Positions 1 through 12,017 of a stretch of DNA of 64,000 nucleotides are shown here, in pieces. Each line of letters opens with the position of its first letter. Position 1 is the stretch's first letter. A model generated the notes under the pieces. It had not been told where the DNA came from. It saw nothing but the letters and a program-made list of their open reading frames with translations, and did not search any database. The stretch is taken from the NCBI RefSeq assembly GCF_040939455.1, contig NC_134109.1, positions 36,473,501 to 36,537,500 on the forward strand. The letters run 5' to 3'. Made by a program: the position numbers and the translations under genes. This stretch comes from Microcebus murinus (Eukaryota > Chordata > Mammalia > Primates > Cheirogaleidae).

Positions 1-117
1 ACCAAAATTTGTGAGATGCTAATAAAGCAGTACTGGGAAGAAAATGTATAGGACTAAACACCTATATCAGAAAAGAAGAAAAGTCACAAATCAATGACCT
101 AAAGAAACTACACCAAG

Positions 118-476
<359 letters not shown>

Positions 477-514
477 CTACAAAGAGCAAATTAAACACAA
501 AGTAAAGTAAAAGA

Positions 515-857
515 GGCCGGTGTGGTGGCTCACGCCTGTAATCATAGCACTCTGGGAGGCCGAGGCGGGCGGATTGCTCGAGGTCGGGAGTTTGAAACCA
601 GCCTGAGCGAGACCCCGTCTCTACTAAAAATAGAAAGAAATTAATTGACCAACTAAAAATATATATACAAAAAAAAAAATTAGCCGGGCATGGTGGCACA
701 TGCCTGTAGTCCTAGCTACTCAGGAGGCTGAGGCAGTAGGATCGCTTGAGCCCTGGAGATTGAGGTTGCTGTGAGCTAGGCTGACGCCACAGCACTCACT
801 CTAGCCTGGGCAACAGACTGAGACTCTGTCTCAAAAAAAATAAAAAATAAAAAAATA
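515..857 (+). mobile_element. Alu SINE, lemur-type dimer
   Basis: Complete dimer with the linker insertion and an A-rich tail interrupted by T. 'aaagtaaaaga' flanks both sides as the target-site duplication. The open frame on the other strand here is antisense Alu, not a gene. Confidence 0.94.
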
Positions 858-1059
858 AAGTAAAAGAAAGGAAATAATAAAGATCAAAGTGAAAATCAAA
901 GAGAAAACAGAAAAACATTACAGAATATCAATGAAACCAGAGCTGGTTCATGAAGGTCAATAAATTCAATGGACTTCAAGCCTAGGGTTTCTCAACCTCA
1001 GTACTACTAACATTTTAGCTGAATGATTCTCATGGGGATCTCTCCTTCCCAGTGTTGAT

Positions 1060-1347
1060 TTTATTTTGAGACTGAGTCTCCCTTTGTCACTCTGGCCAGA
1101 GTACAGTGGCGTCATCATAGCTCAGTGCAATCTCAAACTCCTAGATTCAAGCAATCCTCCTGTCTCAGCCTCCCAAGTAGATGGGACTACAGGCATATGG
1201 CACAATACCTGGCTAATTTTCCTATTTTTAGTAGAGACGGAGACTTGCTCTTGCTCAGGTTAGTCTCCAACTCCTGAGCTCAAAGGATCCTCCTGCCTTT
1301 GCCTTCCAGAGTGTAGGATTACAGGCATGAGCCAACAGAGCGTGGCC
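1060..1347 (-). mobile_element. Old Alu SINE (AluJ-like), antisense
   Basis: Reads in reverse from 'ttttgagactgagtctcc' to 'gagcgtggcc'. It lacks the lemur linker block and is strongly diverged, so it is older than its neighbours. Confidence 0.88.
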
Positions 1348-1670
1348 CATTATAGGATATTTGGCAGCATTCCTGACCTCTAACCAGTAGATGCCAGCAG
1401 CAAATGCCCCCTGCTCCCACCCCAGAAACTGGTGCCAGACATTGTCTCTAAAAACTGCAAATGTTCCTGGCAGGGGTAGGGCAAACTTCCATCCATACTT
1501 TGCACCATAAACAAAAATTAACTCAAAGTAGATGGACCTAAGTATAAAACCAAAAACTATAATAACACTTATAGAAAAAAAAAATAGGAGAAAACCTTTT
1601 TGACTTTAAATTAGGCAAAGATTTCTTAGCTATAACATCAAAAGTACAATCCATCAAGAATAAATTGATG

Positions 1671-1998
1671 GGCCGGGCATGGTGGCTCACGCCTGTAATC
1701 CTAGCACTCTGGGAGGCCGAGGCCAGCTGATTGCTCGAGGTCAGGAGTTCGAAAGCAGCCTGAGCAAGACCCCGTCTCTACTAAAAATAGAAAGAAATTA
1801 ATTGGCCAACTAAAAATATATAGAAAAAATTAGCTGGGCATCGTGGTGCATGCATGTAGTCCTACCTACTTGGGAGGCTGAGGCAGAAGGATTGCTTGAG
1901 CCCCAGAGTTTGAGGTTGCTGTGACTGAGGCTGATGCCACAGCACTCTAGCCCAGGCAACAGAGTGAGACTCTGTCTCAAAAAATAAATAAATAAATA
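1671..1998 (+). mobile_element. Alu SINE, lemur-type, inside L1
   Basis: Complete dimer with a linker block. The target-site duplication 'aataaattgatg' is present immediately before the head and after the A-rich tail. Confidence 0.94.
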
Positions 1999-2075
1999 AT
2001 AAATTGATGAACTTCACCAAAATTAAGAACGGTATCTTCAAAAGATACTGTTAAGAGATTTAAGACAAGCAATAG

Positions 2076-2421
2076 ACTTGCTATGGTTTGAATGTCCCCT
2101 CCAAAACTCATGCTAAAATTTAATTGCCATTGTTGTAACAGTATCAAGAGGTGGGAACATCGTGATATGATTAGGCCATGGGGGCGCTGCCATCATGAAT
2201 GGATTAACGCTGTTACTGCAGGAGTGAATTCCTTACAGAAGGACAAGTTGACCATTTTGCCTGTCTCTCACCCTCTCTTTGTCCTTCTGCCATATGAGGA
2301 CACAGCAAGAAGGTGCTCACCAGACACCAGCCACTCAATCTTGGCCACTCCAGCCTCCAGAACCATGAACCTATAAATTTCTGTTCAATATAAATTACCC
2401 AATCTGTGGTGTACTATTATA
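2076..2421 (+). mobile_element. Solo LTR, ERVL-MaLR (MLT1-like)
   Basis: Shows the MLT1 hallmarks in order: 'tatggtttgaatgtcccctcc' near the start, 'tgccatatgaggacacagc' in the middle, 'cagcctccagaaccatgaa' and a terminal 'aaaacggactaaga'. It has split the surrounding L1. This is a non-coding relic LTR with no internal viral genes nearby. Confidence 0.85.
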
Positions 2422-3245
2422 GAAGCAGAAAACGGACTAAGATGGAAAGTAAATATCTGTAAATCTTGTATCTGGAAAAGAACTTGTTTCGAGAATATAC
2501 AAAGAACTCCCCAAACTCAATAATAAGAAAACAAAACAAGAAAAAAATGAGCAAAAAGTTTGAGCAGACACCTCAACAAAGAAGATATATGGATGGTAAA
2601 GAGGCATATAAAAAGATGCTCAGTGTCATTAGTCATTAGGGAAATGCAAATTAAAACCACTATGAGATACTACTATACACCTAGTAGAATGGCTATGAAA
2701 AGCATGACCACATCAACTGCTGTCAAGGATGTGGAGCAACTAGAGCTCTCACACACTATTTGGGGGTGTAAAATGATATAATCACTTTGGGAAAATATAA
2801 TAGTTACTTTAAAAGTTAAACATATACCTAGCATAGGACCCAGCCCTACTACCCCTAACATTTACCCAAGGGAAATAAAAGCAGATATCCACACAAAGAT
2901 TGTACATAATGTTCACAGCAGCTTTATTTTAAGAGCCAAAAACAGAAAACAACTCAACCGTCTATCAATAGGTCAAACAATACATGAGCCGGGATATAAC
3001 AATACAATGGAATATTACTCAATGACAAAAAGGAATGAACTATTGATACACATAAAAATGTGGATGCATCTCAAAATAATCATGCTAAGTAAAGAAGCCA
3101 GGCAAATAAGAGAACATACTGCAAGATTCCATTTATATAAAATTCTAAATATGCAAACTAGTCCATGGGGTCAGAAAGCTATCACTGGTTATTTGGGAAA
3201 GGGGGATTCAGGGGATAGCAAGGAGAAAGAGAAAGAGATGGTTTC

Positions 3246-3290
3246 AATGTGTATATAGATATAGATATAGAGATAGAGATAGAGATAAGT
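3246..3290. repeat. Simple repeat, (GATA)n/(GAGATA)n
   Basis: Short interrupted run of gata and gagata units at the end of the L1 3' region. Confidence 0.8.
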
Positions 3291-3378
3291 GAAAAACTTA
3301 TGAAATTTAAATATGTGTACTTACTATATACCAATTATACTCAATTTGTTACTCAAGCTGTTTAAAACTTATTATCCA

Positions 3379-3673
3379 GGCCGGGTGGCTTATGACTATT
3401 ATCCCAGCACTTTGGGAGGCCAAGGCAGGAGGACTGCTTGAGGCCAGCAGTTCAAGACCAGGGTGGACAGCATAGCAAGACTCTGTCTGTACAAATACAT
3501 TTTATAAATTAGCAGTGCATAGCATGCATCTGTAGTTCTAGCTACTCAGGAGGCTGAGATTGGAGGATTGCTTGAGCCCAGGAGTTTGAGGATGCAGTGA
3601 GCTATGATAATGCCATTGCATTTCAGCCTAGGTGACAGAGTAAGACTGTCTCTTAAAAAAAACAAAAAAAAAA
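3379..3673 (+). mobile_element. Old Alu SINE (AluJ-like)
   Basis: Diverged dimer from 'ggccgggtggcttatgac' to 'ctgtctcttaaaaaaaac', without the lemur linker block. Confidence 0.88.
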
Positions 3674-3936
3674 ATATTATACAAAATAGAAAGGTAACAT
3701 TAATCAAAAAAAAAAAAAAAAGCCTGCCATTTCACAAAGAATTACGGACTTTAAACATAAGTGACTTTTCACTATTCCAGGCATAATCCTTTGTTTGGTG
3801 AAAGTAGAAAAGGGTGCATATAACACAGGTCCTTGGTACATGTAAAAGTAGGCCTTTTGTCTTTAAATTCAAAAAGAAAAGTGAACACACAGTAAAGCTG
3901 TGGAGGCTACTACATTTAATATTAACATTATTTCTT

Positions 3937-4299
<363 letters not shown>

Positions 4300-4360
4300 A
4301 ACATTATTTCTTAATTAAGATGTTGCTAACCTGAAATATTTTATAATAATAAAAAAAGGA

Positions 4361-4580
4361 GGCCAAGCACAGCAGCTCACACCTATAATCCTCTGGGAGG
4401 CTGAGGCGGAAGGATCAGTTGAGGTCAGAAGTTCGAGACCAGACTGAGCAAGAGAGAGACTTCATCTCTACCAAAAATAGAAAACTTATCCAGTCATTGA
4501 GATAGGAGCCTGTAGTCCCAGCTACTCAGGAAGCTTAGGCAGGAAGATCACTTGAACCCAGGAATAAAAAAATAAATAAT
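4361..4580 (+). mobile_element. Truncated Alu
   Basis: Starts 'ggccaagcacagcagctcac' and runs to 'gaacccaggaataaaaaaat'. The 3' half of the right monomer is missing. Confidence 0.82.
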
Positions 4581-4769
4581 AAAAGAAACAATGATTTCAT
4601 TTTTTCCAATTTGGCCTATCCCACTCCCAGGCAGAATTAAGGGCTTCCTCCTCCTGCAGGCCCCAGGAGTACATCTTCTCTGGCATTGCCATGTGTGTAC
4701 TGCAATGGCTTGTCTGCCCACTGGACTAACAGCTCCATCAGGATAGGGACTATGTCTTTTGATCTGGGC

Positions 4770-4915
4770 ATAGTGGTCAACTACAAGTGCTTTGACGTGT
4801 GAGAGCCTGGCTTCCCACCTTAAGCTTTGCCATTCACCTACTGCGCAATCTTAGAAAGTTTCTTAATCTCCCTGATACCCAGCTTTTTAAACCATAAACT
4901 AGGGATAATACAGTA
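4770..4915 (+). mobile_element. MIR SINE (approximate)
   Basis: The stretch 'gcaatcttagaaagtttctt' followed by 'accataaactagggataata' matches the MIR core pattern (no-tail, ancient). Boundaries are uncertain. Confidence 0.6.
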
Positions 4916-5029
4916 TAGATGAGACTCAACATGAATTTCTCCAAAAAGGTCCTGCACGATATGACACCTGATTTCCACTCTATCGTGTAGTTATACCTTC
5001 CCATGAGTTGACAGTACTCACACAGTGAC

Positions 5030-5265
5030 CTCGAAGTTGCAATAAATCCACACACTGCCAAGCTCCTTCCTGCCTCGAGGCCTTTGCACACGCTGTTTCT
5101 CTACCTGATCTTCCACGCTTCTCCTCTCCACAGCCTCTCACCCTACAACAGCATGGCTAGTTCCTCGTCATCTCAAGTCTCAGCTTGCACATCACCTCCA
5201 GAGAAGCCTTCTCACCAGTAACGTGAGTAACATGGGAGCGCCTGGTTATTCTGTCTCGGCACCCT
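5030..5265 (+). mobile_element. L2 LINE fragment
   Basis: Contains the L2 3' signature 'ctccttcctgcctcgaggcc' then 'tttgcacacgctgtttctc' and 'tcacctccagagaagccttc'. Ancient and non-coding. Confidence 0.75.
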
Positions 5266-5284
5266 GTGTTCCCTTCTTCCCATT

Positions 5285-5885
5285 CAACAGCATTCCTTCA
5301 ACAACCAGTTGGTGGGGACCTACTATATGCTGACACTGTTCCAGATTCTGAAGATACAACACTGAATAAAACAGCTCTGATTCAGCTCTGATGGAGTATA
5401 GAATCTAGTGGGGGAAGACAGACAATAAACAAATAATATATCTATAGTAGACAGTCAATGAGTGTTCTGGAGAAGAAATAATAACTTATGGAAGGAGGAA
5501 TGGGAGTTGTAGGGTGGCTGCAGTTTTAAGTCTGGAGGTTAGTGGAGGCTCACGGAGAATACAACATTGAGTAAGGAAGTGAAGGGCCTCAAGGCGAGGA
5601 CCATCCTAGACATGGGAGCTCGTGTGGGAGGATGTTCCCAGCAGAGCGCAGCAAGTCCAAAGGCCTTCAAACAACAAGGAAGCCAGTTTGGCTACAGAAG
5701 GTTGAGTAGGGATGAGAGCCGCAGATGAGATCAGGCAGGTGATCTCAGGAAGGTAACAGGATGGGGAGCAGGGAAACCAAAAGAAGCAAGCTCTTGGAGC
5801 CATTGTCAGTCTTTGCCATTGACTCTGAGGCAGATGGGAAGCCACTGGAGGGTTTTGAACAGAACAGCAATATGATCTGATTTAC
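5285..5885 (-). mobile_element. L2 LINE fragment, antisense
   Basis: Antisense L2 pattern: 'tactatatgctgacactgtt', 'agacagacaataaacaaat', then 'gcagcaagtccaaaggcctt' and 'gaagccactggagggttttg'. The 79-codon frame here has no protein-like features. Confidence 0.65.
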
Positions 5886-5929
5886 ATTTTAAAACCTCCA
5901 GTTAGTTTAGTTACATAACTTATTTTCTA

Positions 5930-6170
5930 TCTTCCCCACGAGATAAAAGCAGGAACTGCGTTATGCACCATTATGACCCCAGCACCTAGCACAATATGTC
6001 ATAGGTACTCCATAAATACTTAGAGCAGAATAATCTCTGCAAGGTATTGACTGGTACAAAATAAGCATTCTACAAGGGGCAACTATTACTACTCAGATCC
6101 CCAGAGTCCAGCTCTGTGGCTGGTATATGGCAGGAATTTATTTGAGTAAATGAAGGAATAATTTTGTGAA
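5930..6170 (+). mobile_element. L2 3' end (approximate)
   Basis: Degraded version of the L2 terminal pattern 'gaactgcgttatgcacc ... ccagcacctagcacaatatg ... ccataaatactt'. Confidence 0.5.
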
Positions 6171-7190
6171 AGCATTGAAAATCTACATCTAAAACATATA
6201 ATGGATAATGACAAATGAATAATGAAAAATGAATCAATTGCTTTTCACCCTGTTGTTTATTAAAATGTAACTGACTCCGTTTTTGACATTAAACTCTCAC
6301 CCTTATGCTACTGAGGGCAGTACCTAACCTCATTGTGACTCAGTTCTCTAAACGTACTGCAATATCCTACAACACGATCAGCACGAATCCACCGAAATGC
6401 TAAGTTTAATTAGGTAAACTTATTCACATAATTCTTTAAACAATTTTAATGTACAAGGGCAGCTGACCCAAACTGGTTTACTTTTGAATTTTTTTTAATA
6501 AAGCCTCATTAATTCACAGGTGGACAAAGACGGAACATTTCCACTTTTTGCTTATTTTAACATCTCCAGAGTCTTCACCAGGAAAAAATTTAAGGAGGAT
6601 TGCACCTGTTCCCACAGCCCCGGGGGTGCAAGAGGAGGGGAGTACAGGAGGGGCTGAGGCCCTTCAGTAATTATCTCAGGAAAAGCCCCTGGGAGTCTCA
6701 ATAATTTTCCAGAAAGAAAACCAGAGAAGGAGTCATGCGTTAAAGTATGAAAACACACCAAATATTCCATCCCATAAAAGCTGAACACGCTGCCCTGATG
6801 TTTGCGACACCTGAGCGGTGAGAGGGCCAGGTGATGGCGGGATGTTTAATTGTATCCCCAGTCTCTAAAAGTGGTCGAACCCAGCCTAGTGCGACCACAT
6901 CGCATCTGCCTTCGGCGCTCTGGGAACTTTTAGAAAAGCAGATGAAAGTTGCTTCAAATGAAACAAACTTAAAAAAAAAAAAAAAAAAAAGAGCGATACA
7001 AAGTATTGAGCGGCCAGAAGGAGCCTTCACGGTTTGGCTCTGACTTGCCGGTGCCTGTACACACCGTGCCTGCTGGCGTCTGGCTCCGACTCTCCCTTTC
7101 ACCAAGGGAGGGGACAATAATAACTTTCGGAAATAACAGGCGTCCACAAAGGCAAATGTTACGCAGGACTCCTCAGCCTCCACCGAATAA
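6171..7190. other. Repeat-poor stretch upstream of CpG island; no gene seen
   Basis: No recognisable repeat apart from a poly-A run at 6970-6990. CpG content rises from about 6800. Open frames on both strands (78 to 147 codons) include homopolymer-coded Phe or Lys runs and are not convincing. This could hold proximal promoter sequence or the start of an intron for a minus-strand transcript leaving the island. Confidence 0.4.
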
Positions 7191-7194
7191 GGCG

Positions 7195-8430
7195 GCTGCT
7201 ATCGCTTCCAGCAGCACCGACTCCGCACGCAGCCCCCCCCCCGCCCCTTTCTCTAACAGATGAAAAATAGCACAAGGAGAAGGTGCCACCGTCAGACCCC
7301 AACGGCAATTCAGACAACAAAGACCTCAAGCAATCAAAATGGAATTATAATCCGCGTCCGCTCGCCCCGTCCCCGCCCCCGCGGAGGCTCCGGGCGGCCG
7401 CGCCCGCCGCGGTTCCTCGAGAGCCCAGGCCGCCGGGCCCGCGCGCCCGCAGCCCGTGCGCCCCCGCAGCCCGTGCGCCCCGGCCGCGGGCCCCTCCCCG
7501 TCCCCGGGCGAGCCGCGCGCCGCCCGCGATTTTGCAGTCTCTGCGCCGCGGCTCTCGGCGTTGTGTTTCACGCGGCGTTCAAAATCTTTCCCGCCCAGGC
7601 GTGACGCGAGGAATGAAAACAATCGGGCGACCCGGAGCGCCGGGGCCTGGGCCGGGCGGGGGCGGCCGGGGGACCCGCGCAGCCCCTTCCCGAGCCGGGC
7701 GCACCGGCGGGCTGGGGCCCGGAGGTGACACAAAGAAGCCGGAGAGACGAACGCCGCCCGCTGGCGCTCGCTCCGCTCCCCGGGGCGCCCCGCCCGCTGA
7801 CAAGTTTGCGGCGCCCTCCACGCACCGCGCTCTCCCCACCCGGGCAAAGTTTCCCGCGGCCCGGCTCGGACCCTGGCGTCAGGTCGGGGCCGTCTCCCGC
7901 CGCCCCCGCCCCCGGCTCGGGGACCTTCCCTCCCTCGCCCCCGCCCCTTCCCCACCCTCCCGCGCTCCCGGGGCGCACTGGGGTGCCGGGGCCCCGCGGC
8001 CGCGCTCACCGCGGTCGGCCGGCAGATCCAGGGCCGGGGCGCGGGCCGGGCCGCGGGTCGCAGCGCCGCTGGCCTCGCTGGCTCGCGCGCGCGCTCGGCT
8101 CGTTCTCCCGCTCGCCCTTTCGGTCCGGCCGAAGGCTCCGGGCGCAGCAGAGCGCGCTCCGCTCCCCGGCGCTCGGGAAGCGGCAAACCACGCCCCGCGC
8201 CTTCCCCGCCCGCCGCCGCCGCCGCCTCCCGCGCTCGCCGCTCGGCCGCCAGTGTGCGCCCGCCCGCCCGCTCCCCCTCGCCCGCCGCGGGGGAGGGCGG
8301 CTCCGTCCGCGGTCGGGACGGCGGGGGCGGCGAGGGAGGTGCCGACTCGGGACGCAGGTTAGCGACCCTCCTCTCACCCGGAGCTGGGGCGAGGGCGGTC
8401 ACGAACTCCCTCCCAACGCCTCTCCGGCCG
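7195..8430. promoter_or_regulatory. CpG island, probable promoter
   Basis: About 1.2 kb of extremely GC- and CpG-rich sequence in an otherwise AT-rich window. CpGs are preserved at high density, which in vertebrates implies lack of germline methylation and usually promoter activity. It holds many GC-box-like sites, two E2F-like TTTCCCGC motifs (7587-7594 and 7850-7857), a (GCC)n run at 8211-8225, and strong minus-strand splice donors at 8010 and, just outside, 8614. I see no TATA box. Very long open frames on both strands (up to 395 codons) are expected by chance at this base composition, since stop codons are AT-rich, and their Pro/Arg/Ala-rich translations overlap each other, so I do not call them coding. 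The gene served is not identified; the donors favour a minus-strand gene whose body lies to the left of this window. Confidence 0.88.
8010..8330 (-). other. Candidate first exon (5' UTR) of a minus-strand gene
   Basis: On the minus strand the sequence '...GGCCGACCGCG' is followed at 8009 by GTGAGCGCGG, a strong splice donor match. Upstream on that strand lies a purine-and-GGC-rich stretch typical of a CpG-island 5' UTR. The transcription start is not visible and the upper boundary given is a guess. I see no matching acceptor-bounded exon between 1 and 7000, so exon 2 would be outside the window. Confidence 0.4.
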
Positions 8431-8613
8431 ATTTCACGAGGAACTTCCCCAACACTCCTGGATTTCTGGGTCTTGGAAGTGGGAGTTAAAGAGCAGATCC
8501 GCGAATTAGCCACCTGACCTGGTGGGCTCTGCGCAAAACGAGGAAGTCGGATCAGATGCCCTTAGGAGTCTGGATCAGCACTTCCCACAGCACGGTCCAG
8601 ACCGCGGGCTCAC

Positions 8614-8780
8614 CTGGAAAGAGGAGGCGCGCGTTAACCAGGCAGGCACTGGCCCCCCGCCCCGCGCTGAGGGAAGTGGAGAGCGCTCGGCCCTGTGACG
8701 CGACAGACATCCTCCAGGTCTGAAACTCGCTGGAAACCGGATCCTTGAGACTCCTCCTGCAGATGCCAGCAAACTAATCA
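8614..8780 (-). other. Candidate alternative first exon, minus strand
   Basis: Minus strand reads CTTTCCAG then GTGAGCCCGCGG, an excellent donor consensus at 8613-8606. It lies about 600 bp upstream of the other donor, on the island shoulder, and a 68-codon frame covers it. Whether it is transcribed cannot be told from sequence. Confidence 0.3.
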
Positions 8781-8781
8781 A

Positions 8782-9232
8782 TCCCTTTGGACTCAGGATG
8801 ATGCCACTTGACTCTCACTTACTTCTTGTGCAGCTTTTACAGTACTACTAAGGCACTTGAAGTCCTAAATAAAAGATATCACCTCACTATTATTAACTAA
8901 AGAAGCGGTGACTTTAAAATATTTCTCTATTGGATTTCCATCACAATCAAATCTAACTACTTAAAAGTCCAAGTTCATATATGCTGTGTGGCTACAGAAT
9001 TCTGCCGAGATTACTTAATAAAATATGGTATTTATGACCCAAATAAAATAGTAAGGAACAGAGATTAGAGGCTTGATAATGCATTCAGCTAACATGTACT
9101 GATAGAAAAACTTAGTTGTAAATTGCACTCACAGTTTGGGATAATTATTTCAGAAACTTGTATCTTTGTGAGTACCAGAATGAATCAGGTAAATTATTTG
9201 AAATGCACATTTTATTGGCCGTCAATAGCTCA
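8782..9232. other. Unique AT-rich DNA, no feature seen
   Basis: Flank of the CpG island with no repeat, splice-bounded exon or RNA gene that I recognise. Confidence 0.4.
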
Positions 9233-9362
9233 ACTTTTTTTTTTTAGATATAGGGTTTGGCTATGTTACCCAGACTGGTCTCAAACTAGCGGCCTCAAAC
9301 AATCCTCCCACCTAGGCCTCTCAAAGTGCTGGGATTATAGGCATGAGCCACCACCCCCAGCC
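9233..9362 (-). mobile_element. Alu left monomer (FLAM-like), antisense
   Basis: Only about 130 bp: poly-T, 'gatatagggtttggctatg', ending in 'caccacccccagcc'. The target duplication 'caatagctcaact' is present before the poly-T and after the end, so the monomer inserted as such rather than being a broken dimer. Confidence 0.85.
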
Positions 9363-11455
9363 AATAGCTCAACTCTTCATGAAGCCACAAGCCACACAAT
9401 GACAATCTATATGTCATTCCTTGTATTCCTAGATTATTATTCTGATGGTATCACTTCTCTTCTTGGACTACCTAGGTTTGTGTTATTTGTTAATAATGGC
9501 TTGGGTCACAACAAAGATCTGTAAAGCAAAATCTCTCTGGTCCTGGGCTGTCTTTTCATAAAACTGTTTTTGCCTGTTGGGATACATGCAAGTCAGAGAG
9601 CCAATTTCAGAGAGAAGTTAGGCTCCAGGGTTTGTGGAGCTATCTACAAATAGCCATTGTTGGCTATTTTCTTTCTCTGTTCTATTCATTCTCTTCATTT
9701 CCATTCTATGTCTGTTGCTTTCTCTATAGTAAATGCTGCAAAATCATCATGGCAACAGTCCCTGGAGGAAATGTTATAAATAATTTCCTAATTATTGTTC
9801 CCTTCCAGGCATCTATGTTACAAGCCCTTGAAGTGAAAGGACTGTTGTTCGATATTGTGTCTACTGCACTCTTTTGAGTCCTGAATAGTGTCTCAAAATG
9901 TTTTTAGGTGTCTCCAAGTAGAGCCTTCTAATTACCTTGGTGTCTCTTAGCCATGCCAGTTTGGATATTAAATTAATACCTACTTTTAGATCAGCAAATT
10001 AGACTAATGGCAAGAGCACTGAAACAGATTCCCTACACTTTGAAGTGAAAATAAAATGTATTACTAAACCAAACAGAGACACACCTAGTTCTTTTGAAAC
10101 ATAACTCAGGGCACGTAAACAGATGGCTCATATGGTTACATCTCTGACTAGGAAAGAGTAAGGGTTCCCATGAAACTGGCTATGCCTGCATTCTTCCATG
10201 CACCAAAACATGGACATAATACAATCACAAAGTATATTGTCGTATTATGCCTTGTAGTTATTGCTCATGTCAAGCCTCTGTATTTTATAGCAAAGGATCC
10301 ATTGGGCTCAACAGCCCACTTGAGAGATTCTGTCAGTTCCAATTGTGGTAAACCTAAGTTTTGCCAGTTGATCAAACTGAAAACACATCTGTGACATGGT
10401 ACACGAGCATGGTGTGGCACACTGGTGAGAACTATTGAAATAGACATTCTATGCATACTTGCACACCATCCTGAGCAGGTAAACCAAGAGTCACTGACAA
10501 TAAACATGGTCTGAGGAGCTCAAGTGAGTTGGGCATCCTCACGCCATTAAAGGAATTAAATTTACTACTCTAAGTTAGGCAGCAGCCCCTCCCTGTCATA
10601 ACACTGATCTCATTGCACTACAGTTGCTGTTTACATTCCTGCATCCTACACTAGACCATGAGTTCTGTGTCTTGTCTTTGCATCCAGGGTGCTAGAACAA
10701 GAATGGCAACAGAGTTTATCCTGGGAAATAATTTCAGTCTTGGACTTGGGTGCCATGTTAAAAAGGATCCTGACGCTTCATCTACATTTGACTAGAAAAA
10801 GCACGAGTTGATTAATGACTGAATCTCTGCTGTGGGCACAGAAGGTGGTAGTGACACTGGTATCATGTATTTAACCACCCTCTTAGTATAACAATAGGAG
10901 ATACTGTTAAATGTTTGACCAGATGGATAAGTGAATTTTAAAACAACACAAAGTATCTTTGTCTGAAGAGGCAGGTATAATATCCATTAATCTGAGGCAG
11001 GGTGAGACCATTTTATTACTTACCCCTATTGTATTAACAATGTTATTGCTAAAGACAAAAGAAGATTGGCTTATTGCTAAACACTCCTTATTAGTATGCA
11101 ATCTCTACCTCAAAGAACAATCTTTGGCTACAGTATTTTTTACCACTTTGGGGGCACTTGTATAAACCTGGGATGAAAATAGCTAGCCAGGAAAACAGCG
11201 CTGTTCTTCTTTTGTCCAAGAGTCCAATCACACCCTTGTAAAGGCCAGGGCTCCTTATCTCATTCTGGTCTTGTTTCCTGCCAAACCTGGAAACTAACAG
11301 AAATAAATGTTGGCTAATTGCTCTGTTGACTAATATGTTCTCTCTGACAATTGTCCTGATAAAAGTAGAAAGTTGCATCTAACAAAATGCAAGTAGGCAC
11401 TGCCAATCAAATCAAAGAGTTCAAAATTCTAGAATTTGAGGAAAACTGAAAAGGA
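9363..11455. other. Unique or unresolved DNA, no gene seen
   Basis: About 2 kb without a recognised repeat. Open frames of 62 to 95 codons on both strands lack domain-like features and reliable splice context. Base composition is ordinary. It may contain very old repeats or non-coding conserved elements that comparison would reveal. Confidence 0.35.
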
Positions 11456-11459
11456 ATAC

Positions 11460-11555
11460 GCCAGGATTCAATGGGGCCATGTATGCAAGGTGCTAAGCAT
11501 GGAGCCTGCCATGCAGCAAGCACTCAAAAAATGGTGACTATTATTATTGCAATTA
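11460..11555 (+). mobile_element. MIR fragment, 3' end (approximate)
   Basis: 'gtgctaagcatggagcctgc' followed by 'agcaagcactcaaaaaatgg' resembles the MIR 3' end. Confidence 0.5.
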
Positions 11556-11644
11556 TTTAAGTCAGTAACAGTGGGGTTTACATGGGTATTATTTCAAAAG
11601 GGCGTTTATTGGCTTGGTAAATTAAAGTATTGGATTAAAATAAA

Positions 11645-11760
11645 TTCCACAACTTACCTCATTTGACACAGAAGACTTTGAAGCCTGAAAGTATTCTCCT
11701 AATAGCATAAAGCTAGAAGTGTCAGTCACTGAAGTAGAACCTAGACATGTTTTTAGCAGA
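11645..11760 (-). mobile_element. MIR fragment, antisense (approximate)
   Basis: 'ctcatttgacacagaagac' then 'catttagcataaagctag'-like spacing and 'gtagaacctagacatg' follow the antisense MIR pattern loosely. Confidence 0.35.
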
Positions 11761-12017
11761 AATAAATGCATCATTTAAAGAAAACCTGTTGTGTATCTTG
11801 TTTGTTTTATCCTCAAATGCAAAAGCAATGGATTAATCATACTGCTCAGCTCACAGTAAAAAAAAAAAAAAAACAATAAAAATAAGAGACATTAAGATAA
11901 ATAAATAAATAAAATAAGAGACATTGACACATCTCTCTCAGGCCAAGACAGGTCCAGGGGGCTAAATTAAGTAGGGATACAGAAAACCTAAACAACATAA
12001 TAAATAAGGTAGACCTT

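Larger units (their letters stand above)
1485..3360 (+). mobile_element. Old L1 3' part (L1M-type), interrupted
   Basis: Sense-strand L1 ORF2 C-terminal region and 3' UTR. Recognisable stretches are 'gaaatgcaaattaaaaccac', 'aatggaatattactcaatg' and the segment around 3150-3200. The reading frame is broken throughout. The element is split by an Alu at 1671-1998 and an MLT1-type LTR at 2076-2421, both therefore younger than it. It ends in a (GATA)n-like tract near 3255-3290. Confidence 0.85.

Noticed and set aside
7283..8513. Long open frames on both strands (359, 395 and 254 codons) in the CpG island
   Set aside because: GC-rich DNA lacks stop codons by chance; the frames overlap on opposite strands and translate to low-complexity Pro/Arg/Ala/Gly sequence.
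9123..9524. 133-codon plus-strand frame
   Set aside because: Runs through an antisense Alu monomer; the typical Alu-derived 'WSQTSGLKQSSHLGL' peptide is visible.
10690..10800. Possible processed pseudogene of a membrane beta-barrel protein ('LGLGCHVKKDPDA')
   Set aside because: Only about a dozen residues look suggestive, there is no poly-A tail or target duplication, and the neighbouring frame does not continue the similarity.
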